In this document: piece after piece, positions 31,234-35,652 of the stretch
Numbering within the stretch: the stretch's first letter is position 1
Layout of the letters: each line of letters begins with the position of its first letter
Source: Chloroflexota bacterium
Lineage (GTDB): Bacteria > Chloroflexota > Dehalococcoidia > UBA2979
Assembly: GCA_026713865.1 (NCBI GenBank)
Contig: JAPONQ010000022.1
Span: forward strand, 1 to 35,652
DNA: 35,652 bases
Reading direction: 5' to 3'
Notes under the pieces: model-generated
Seen by the model: only the letters and a program-made list of their open reading frames with translations
Databases searched by the model: none
Told to the model about the DNA's origin: nothing
Position numbers and translations under genes: made by a program

Positions 31234-32477
31234 GGGGCCGCCTCCGCGTCGCCCTGCTCGGCCCGCGCGATCGCCGTGAGGATCTGCACCGTGTGCTCGC
31301 CCTCGAGCGGCGCCGGCTCGTGCCGCGGGCGCCAGGAGCCGAGCCGGAAAGGAGGGGCGACGAGCCTCACCTCGCCGAGCGCGTCGCGCTCGCGGCGCAC
31401 GGCCTGCCGCTCGCGGACGTGCGGATGCTCGGCGAGCTCGCCGACGCGCATCACCGGCGAGATCATCAGGCGCAGCTCCTGCGCCCTCGCCACCACCTCG
31501 TCGCGATCGTGTTCGAGGAACCAGGGCGCGAGCAGCGCCTGCACCTCCTGCCAGTGCTCGGTGCGGTAGTTGCGGTCGGCGAAGAGCCGATCGTCGAGCA
31601 GGTCGGGGCGTCCGATGAGGAGCGACATCTCCTGGAAGTTCACGCTGCCGAGCACGACGAGCCAGCCGTCGCGGCAGCGGAAGATGTCGCTGGGGTAGCC
31701 CTGGATGATGCGTGAGTAGAAGCGCTGCCTCACCACCCCGACGGTGGCGGGGAGCACCAGGTTGTACTCGTCGAAGGCGACGGCGGCGTCGTGCATCGAG
31801 AGGTCGATGTGGCTCCCTCGCCCGGTCCGCATGCGCCAGTTGAGCGCCGCGAGCACGCTCATCGCCGCCTCGGCGGCGGTCGCGTGCGCCGCGACCTCCG
31901 GCTGCGTGAGAAGCGGCGGCTTGGCGGGGTCGCCGGTCGTATAGAGCATGCCCGAGAGCGCGAGCGCCGCGCCGGCGTCCGCCGTCCAGGGCCGCTCGGG
32001 ATCGGCGTAGGGGCCCGCGTCGGGGCCGGGCTCCCCGAAGGGCGAGATCACGAGCTCGACGAGGCCCCGCTCACGCGCCACATCGATGCCGAGGGTACGC
32101 CAGCGCTCTTCCATCGCGGCCGCAAGGGGCGGGCGGATCAGCACGTCGGCGCTCTTCGCCAGCCGCGCCAGGAGATCCACGCCCTCCTCCCGTGCGTAGT
32201 CGAGCACGATGCCGAGCTTCGCCCAGTTGAGGTAGGTGAAGGTCGAGGAGCGCCCGGAGGCGGCGCCGCTCTCCGGAGAGCCCGCCTCGAGGTCGGCGCG
32301 CTCGCCCGGCCGCTCGACGAGGATCACGCGGCAGCCGAGCTCGACGAAGAGCCGGCCCGCGAAGGCGGCCGCCGTCCCGTCGCCGACCTGGACGACCGTC
32401 AGCTGCTCCCACGACGGCGGGGCCCATGCCGGCATCCCCGGACTCACCCCCTCGTCGCCGTCTGCGGTCGCCGCCAC
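31230..32477 (-). CDS. Class III CoA-transferase homologue lacking the catalytic Asp
   Basis: 415 residues of CaiB/BaiF fold. It shares the strand order of its neighbour (LTVVQVGDGTAAAFAGRLFVELGCRVILVERPG, NWAKLGIVLDY, LALSGMLYTTGDPAKPPLL, RTGRGSHIDLSMHDA, RCRDGWLVVLG). When the RTGRG segments are aligned, the position of the catalytic Asp178 of the partner is Ala197 here (nearest acidic residue Glu194). It is therefore probably not catalytic alone. Benzylsuccinate CoA-transferase BbsEF is a known hetero-oligomeric class III pair, so a paired enzyme with the next gene is likely. The GTG start at 32477 has GGAGGCGGC upstream. It is the first gene of the three. Confidence 0.9.
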   Translation of the reverse strand: MAATADGDEGVSPGMPAWAPPSWEQLTVVQVGDGTAAAFAGRLFVELGCRVILVERPGERADLEAGSPESGAASGRSSTFTYLNWAKLGIVLDYAREEGVDLLARLAKSADVLIRPPLAAAMEERWRTLGIDVARERGLVELVISPFGEPGPDAGPYADPERPWTADAGAALALSGMLYTTGDPAKPPLLTQPEVAAHATAAEAAMSVLAALNWRMRTGRGSHIDLSMHDAAVAFDEYNLVLPATVGVVRQRFYSRIIQGYPSDIFRCRDGWLVVLGSVNFQEMSLLIGRPDLLDDRLFADRNYRTEHWQEVQALLAPWFLEHDRDEVVARAQELRLMISPVMRVGELAEHPHVRERQAVRRERDALGEVRLVAPPFRLGSWRPRHEPAPLEGEHTVQILTAIARAEQGDAEAAP

Positions 32478-32602
32478 GCCGCCTCCTGGCCCGCGACCCG
32501 CACCTCCCGCGGTCGGCCGCGCGGGGGCATGATAGCGGGCGGAGCCGCCCGCGCCTCAGTCGGGCATTCGCGGGGCAGACGGCGGGATGCGGTGAGCTTC
32601 CG

Positions 32603-33028
32603 GTGGAGAGACTGATCGTCGATGCGATGAACGTGATCGGGAGCCGTCCGACGGGATGGTGGCGCGATCGCGCCGGTGCGACCCGCCGCCTAGTCGCGGT
32701 CCTGGAGCGACTGGCATCCTCCGACACCGTCTCGGAGCTCGCGGTCGTCGTGGACGGGAGGCCCGTCGGCGGCCTGCCCGCGGGCCCCCGGGGAGCGCTG
32801 CGCCTGCTCTACGCGCCCCGGCGCGGCCGGAACGCCGCGGACGATCGCATCGTCGAGCTGGTCGCGCGGGACGGAGATCCGACGAGCCTCTGCGTCGTGA
32901 CCTCGGATCGTCTCCTGGCGGAGCGCGTTCGCGCGCTCGGAGCCTCGGTGGTCGGGGCCAGCGTCCTGCTGCGCCGACTCGACGCGCTGCCTCCCGCGGG
33001 TGACGGCTCGCCGCTCGGACCCGCCTGA
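32603..33028 (+). CDS. NYN-domain (YacP-like) PIN-fold ribonuclease
   Basis: 141 residues of the NYN/YacP family, PIN-like nucleases that act on RNA (Rae1 in Bacillus cuts mRNA on the ribosome). Visible are VDAMNVIGSRPTGWWRDRAGATRRLVAVLERLA with the first acidic residue, AVVVDGRP, the RRGRNAADDRIVELVA segment with two Asp residues, and VVTSDRLLAERVRALGASVVGASVLLRRLD. The GTG at 32603 is chosen because it begins at the first strand; GGTGAG lies six bases upstream. It diverges from the CoA-transferase genes and converges on the MFS gene, so it is monocistronic here. Confidence 0.9.
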   Translation: MERLIVDAMNVIGSRPTGWWRDRAGATRRLVAVLERLASSDTVSELAVVVDGRPVGGLPAGPRGALRLLYAPRRGRNAADDRIVELVARDGDPTSLCVVTSDRLLAERVRALGASVVGASVLLRRLDALPPAGDGSPLGPA

Positions 33029-33039
33029 CCCTCGTCCGG

Positions 33040-34425
33040 TCAGGGGTCCGCCGCCGGCCCCGCGTCCCCACGGGCCGGCGCCGGCGGGGCCCGCACGCGG
33101 CCCGCCGCCGGGGGAGGCACGTCGACCTGCTCCGGGCCCAGGGCGAACGGACGCCGCAGGGACGGGAAGAGGAGCGCGATCAGCGCGATCGAGGCGAGCC
33201 CCTCGGCCGCCATGATCGCGGTGGCCACCGGGGCGCCGAAGGCGCCCGCGAGGATCCCGACGTTGAGCGCCCCTATCGGATTGCCGCCGAGCGAGAGCGA
33301 GACGGCTCCCATCACGCGCCCCCGCATCTCCGGCGCCGAGCCCGCCACGATCAGCGTGACCTGCATCGCCGTGTACGCCGCCATCCCGAAGCCGGCGACG
33401 AAGAGGCAGGCCACGGAGAGCGGGTAGCCTGTCGATGCCGAGAACGCGAGCACCATGGCGAGGAAGAAGCCCGTCCCGAGCACGTACATGCGCGCGTAGA
33501 TCCGGGTCGGCGCGAGGGTCGCGATGAGGGTGGCGCCGAGCAGCGCACCGACGCCCTCCGCGGACTGGAGGATGCCGACCCCGAGCGGCTCGGCACCGAG
33601 CGTCTCCTTGCCGATCACGGGCACCATCGCGGTGTAGGGAAAGCCGAAGAGGTTCATGGCGAACGAGATCAGGATCGCCCCGAGCAGGAGCGACCGCGCC
33701 CGCACGTAGCGCAGTCCCGCCACCATGTCCGCCAGCGCGGAGGCCGGCGCCGCGATCCGCGGCGGCGGGACGTAGCGGAAGGAGGCGATCACCAGCATCG
33801 CGAGCAGGAGCACCACCGCCTGCGTCAGGAAGGCCGCACCGGCGCCGATCAGCTGCAGCAGCGCTCCGCCGGTGAGCGGGCCGAGCATGCGGGCGACGGC
33901 GCTGGTGCCGATGTCGATGGCGAAGGCGCGTCCCACGATCTCGCGCGGCACGACGTCGCCGATCATGGCGCGTCGCACCGGGAACTCGGTCGTCCAGAAG
34001 ACGCCGGTGAGGAAGGTGCCGATCGCCAGGTGCCAGTACTCGACGCGCCCCGAGATGACGAGCGCGGCGAGAGCCGCCGAGATCACCGAGAGCGAGGCGA
34101 AGGTGACCACGAGCATGCTCTGGCGCGACACGCGATCGGAGAGCATCCCGAGCGGGAGGGCGAGCAGGATGCGCGGCGCCATGCGGAAGAAGAAGAGCAG
34201 CCCGACCTGGAACGCCGAGCCGGTGAGGTCGTAGACGAAGACGCCGAGCACGAGCAGGTCGAGCCAGCGCATGGCCGACGCGAGCGCGCCGGCGAGCCAG
34301 ACGCCGCGGAAGGCGGGGTTCGCCAGGACGAGGCGGAGCGACGCGATGCCGTCGGCGTGCGCCGCCCGGGGCCTGCCCGTGTCGGGGGGCGGGTGATCCC
34401 CGCCCGGGGTCGCTCCGCTCGGCAT
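33040..34425 (-). CDS. MFS transporter (EntS/MFS_3-like)
   Basis: 461 residues with about 12 hydrophobic segments, from VWLAGALASAMRWLDLLVLGVFVYDLTG to LASIALIALLFPSL. The MFS loop 2-3 motif appears as LGMLSDRVSRQSML and a second copy as EMRGRVMGAVSLSLGGNPIGAL. It resembles the EntS/MFS_3 group of exporters. The substrate is unknown. The C-terminal 35 residues are Pro/Ala-rich and cytoplasmic. It starts at an ATG 96 bases after the SDR stop on the same strand; no strong ribosome site is visible directly upstream. It may be the last gene of the LLM-SDR-MFS run. Confidence 0.92.
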   Translation of the reverse strand: MPSGATPGGDHPPPDTGRPRAAHADGIASLRLVLANPAFRGVWLAGALASAMRWLDLLVLGVFVYDLTGSAFQVGLLFFFRMAPRILLALPLGMLSDRVSRQSMLVVTFASLSVISAALAALVISGRVEYWHLAIGTFLTGVFWTTEFPVRRAMIGDVVPREIVGRAFAIDIGTSAVARMLGPLTGGALLQLIGAGAAFLTQAVVLLLAMLVIASFRYVPPPRIAAPASALADMVAGLRYVRARSLLLGAILISFAMNLFGFPYTAMVPVIGKETLGAEPLGVGILQSAEGVGALLGATLIATLAPTRIYARMYVLGTGFFLAMVLAFSASTGYPLSVACLFVAGFGMAAYTAMQVTLIVAGSAPEMRGRVMGAVSLSLGGNPIGALNVGILAGAFGAPVATAIMAAEGLASIALIALLFPSLRRPFALGPEQVDVPPPAAGRVRAPPAPARGDAGPAADP

Positions 34426-34521
34426 CGCGGTCGAGTCTAGCGGCGCCGGCGCGCACGCCGGGCCGACAGCGGCCGCGGCGCGCCGGTCGGCCGGCGGGAG
34501 TCGTGCGGCGTCACCGCCGGC

Positions 34522-35310
34522 TCAGCCCAGCACGCCCGGCGAGCGCGTCGGGTCGCGCCCGGACAGGATGTCCTCGGCGCGGATGCGGGCTCGCTCACGC
34601 AGGGCTTCCGGGTGCGTGAGCACGTAGAACTCGCCGCTCCGGACGGCTCCCACCACCTGCTCCGCCACCTCCTCCGGCCGCATGGCTCCCCGGACCTGCT
34701 CCGCCTCGGCCTCGCTCGCCGGCTCCCGCGTCAGGACGAATCCCGGGCAGAGCAGCGAGACGCCGATGGGAGCGCCGGCCCGGCGCAGCTCGTGGTGAAG
34801 CGTCTCGGTCAGCCCGGTGACCGCGTGCTTGGAGGCGTTGTACGGGCTCTGCCACGGCTTGGTGCCGAGCACGACGCCCGACGCCGTGTTGACGATGTGC
34901 CCTTCCTCGCCGCGCTCCAGCATCGCCGGGACGAAGGCGTGGACGCCGTGGAGCACACCCCGGAAGTTGAGATCCATGACCCAGTTCCAGCGATCGAGGG
35001 AGATCTCCCAGATCGCTCCGCGCGTGGCGCCGCCCCCCGCGTTGTTGCAGAGGACGTGCACGCCGCCCCACTCGTCGAGCGTGCGGCGGGCGAGGCCCTG
35101 CACCTGCCCGGCGTCGGTCACGTCGGTCGGGACGGCGATGGCGGTGCCGCCCGCCTCCCGGATCGCCGCCTCGGTGCCCTCGAGCCGCTCGAGATCGATG
35201 TCCGCGAGCACCACGCGCATCCCCTCGCGCGCGAAGCGCTCGGCCATGGCGCGGCCCATCCCGCGCGCGGCGCCCGTCACCACCGCGACGCGTCCGTCGA
35301 GCTGCTGCAT
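34522..35310 (-). CDS. SDR-family NAD(P)-dependent oxidoreductase
   Basis: 262-residue classical short-chain dehydrogenase. Cofactor motif VVTGAARGMGRAMAERFAREG (residues 10-30), Asp38 in LADID suggesting NAD rather than NADP, NNAGGGATRG, the catalytic Ser in VNTASGVV and the YNASKHA Tyr/Lys pair, then CPGFV. The substrate is unknown. The ATG at 35310 is preceded by GGGAGGG. It follows the LLM oxidoreductase by 21 bases, so they are probably one transcript, and the MFS gene may follow in the same run. Confidence 0.95.
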   Translation of the reverse strand: MQQLDGRVAVVTGAARGMGRAMAERFAREGMRVVLADIDLERLEGTEAAIREAGGTAIAVPTDVTDAGQVQGLARRTLDEWGGVHVLCNNAGGGATRGAIWEISLDRWNWVMDLNFRGVLHGVHAFVPAMLERGEEGHIVNTASGVVLGTKPWQSPYNASKHAVTGLTETLHHELRRAGAPIGVSLLCPGFVLTREPASEAEAEQVRGAMRPEEVAEQVVGAVRSGEFYVLTHPEALRERARIRAEDILSGRDPTRSPGVLG

Positions 35311-35331
35311 CGGCCCTCCCTCTCGCGGTCG

Positions 35332-35652
35332 CTAGCCGAGCATGCCGGCGAGTGCCTGCTCGGTTCGGCGTCGGGAGGCGGCGGCGTCCTCCCCGTAGGG
35401 GATCACGGCCGCGAGGATCTCGGTCGCCCCCGCATCGAGCAGGCGCTGAAGGCCCGTACGCACGTCGTCCTCGGAGCCGATCACGGCGAGGTCGCCGGGG
35501 CGTGCGAGGCGCTCCGCGTCGATCACCCGGGCGTAGGCCGGCAGCGCGGCGTATCTCGTGAAGTGGCCGGCGGCGGGCTCGCGGGGCTCGGCGGGCGGCC
35601 CGCCGCCGGCCCCCCGCCCCCCGGCGCCGCCGCCCGCCCACAGGCGGCGCGC
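35332..35652 (-). CDS. LLM-class flavin oxidoreductase, C-terminal part (cut by window edge)
   Basis: The frame is open for 106 codons from the window edge to a TAG at 35332-35334. The last 60 residues, YARVIDAERLARPGDLAVIGSEDDVRTGLQRLLDAGATEILAAVIPYGEDAAASRRRTEQALAGML, match the end of luciferase-like monooxygenase (F420- or FMN-dependent) proteins, where VIGDEDEV and the final helix are typical. A Gly/Pro-rich stretch (GGGAGGRGAGGGPPAEPREP) precedes this and may be a linker loop. The N-terminal barrel with the cofactor motifs is outside the window, so cofactor type cannot be told. It is the first gene in view of the LLM-SDR run. Confidence 0.75.
   Translation of the reverse strand, partial: ARRLWAGGGAGGRGAGGGPPAEPREPAAGHFTRYAALPAYARVIDAERLARPGDLAVIGSEDDVRTGLQRLLDAGATEILAAVIPYGEDAAASRRRTEQALAGMLG

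Noticed and set aside
1-35652. tRNA, rRNA or integration site
   Set aside because: No cloverleaf with a GTTCGANNC-type T-arm, no rRNA signature and no integrase gene could be found by reading.

Overview
This is a very GC-rich (about 70%) bacterial chromosome segment. GTG starts are frequent and neighbouring genes often overlap by four bases (GTGA). No rRNA, tRNA, CRISPR array, transposase or phage gene was seen. The trpG-D-C-F-B-A order with a separate trpF, the type I-beta DAHP synthase, the flavin/acyl-CoA and class III CoA-transferase genes, and an LLM-type flavin enzyme fit a high-GC Chloroflexota (Dehalococcoidia or Thermomicrobia-like). A deep-branching Actinomycetota is the main alternative. 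This is inference from gene content, not from a marker gene.

Region 1 (1-7178, plus strand) makes aromatic amino acids. It holds the end of trpG, then trpD, trpC, trpF, trpB, a CPBP-family membrane protease, and trpA. After a 203-base gap with a strong hairpin come an AroH-type chorismate mutase and a DAHP synthase with an N-terminal regulatory domain. Region 2 (7175-10817, plus) has housekeeping genes: scpA joined to the DAHP synthase gene by a six-codon mini-ORF, then ribF, tyrS and an unrecognised 161-residue protein. A minus-strand EF-G-like GTPase (10838-12886) faces them.

Region 3 (12887-16209) starts with a 322-base leader that contains a perfect 12-bp hairpin and a 70-base inverted repeat. 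Then come a 55-residue Cys-containing protein ending in CCGRGGEPGC, an acyl-CoA dehydrogenase, an AT-rich regulatory island with an 18-bp palindrome, and an orphan Fe(III)-type substrate-binding lipoprotein.

Region 4 (16256-22267, minus) is a run of GNAT, cupin, two family-5 solute-binding-like proteins without signal peptides, a double-VOC protein and a TIGR01777-type epimerase. A second acyl-CoA dehydrogenase diverges from it; its reading frame has no stop at the expected place. Region 5 (23637-27108, minus) holds a GYD-domain protein, an MmgE/PrpD protein and a membrane-anchored protein of unknown function. A RecQ helicase with two HRDC domains diverges from that.

Region 6 (29300-32477, minus) is a tightly overlapping trio: two class III CoA-transferase subunits, one lacking the catalytic aspartate, followed by a 3-hydroxyanthranilate dioxygenase. 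The window ends with a YacP-like NYN nuclease (plus) and a minus-strand run of LLM oxidoreductase (cut by the window edge), SDR oxidoreductase and MFS exporter.

The least explained items are the paired signal-less binding proteins and their cluster, the 55-residue protein with its palindromic upstream region, the protease inside the trp operon, and the unequal CoA-transferase pair next to a dioxygenase.
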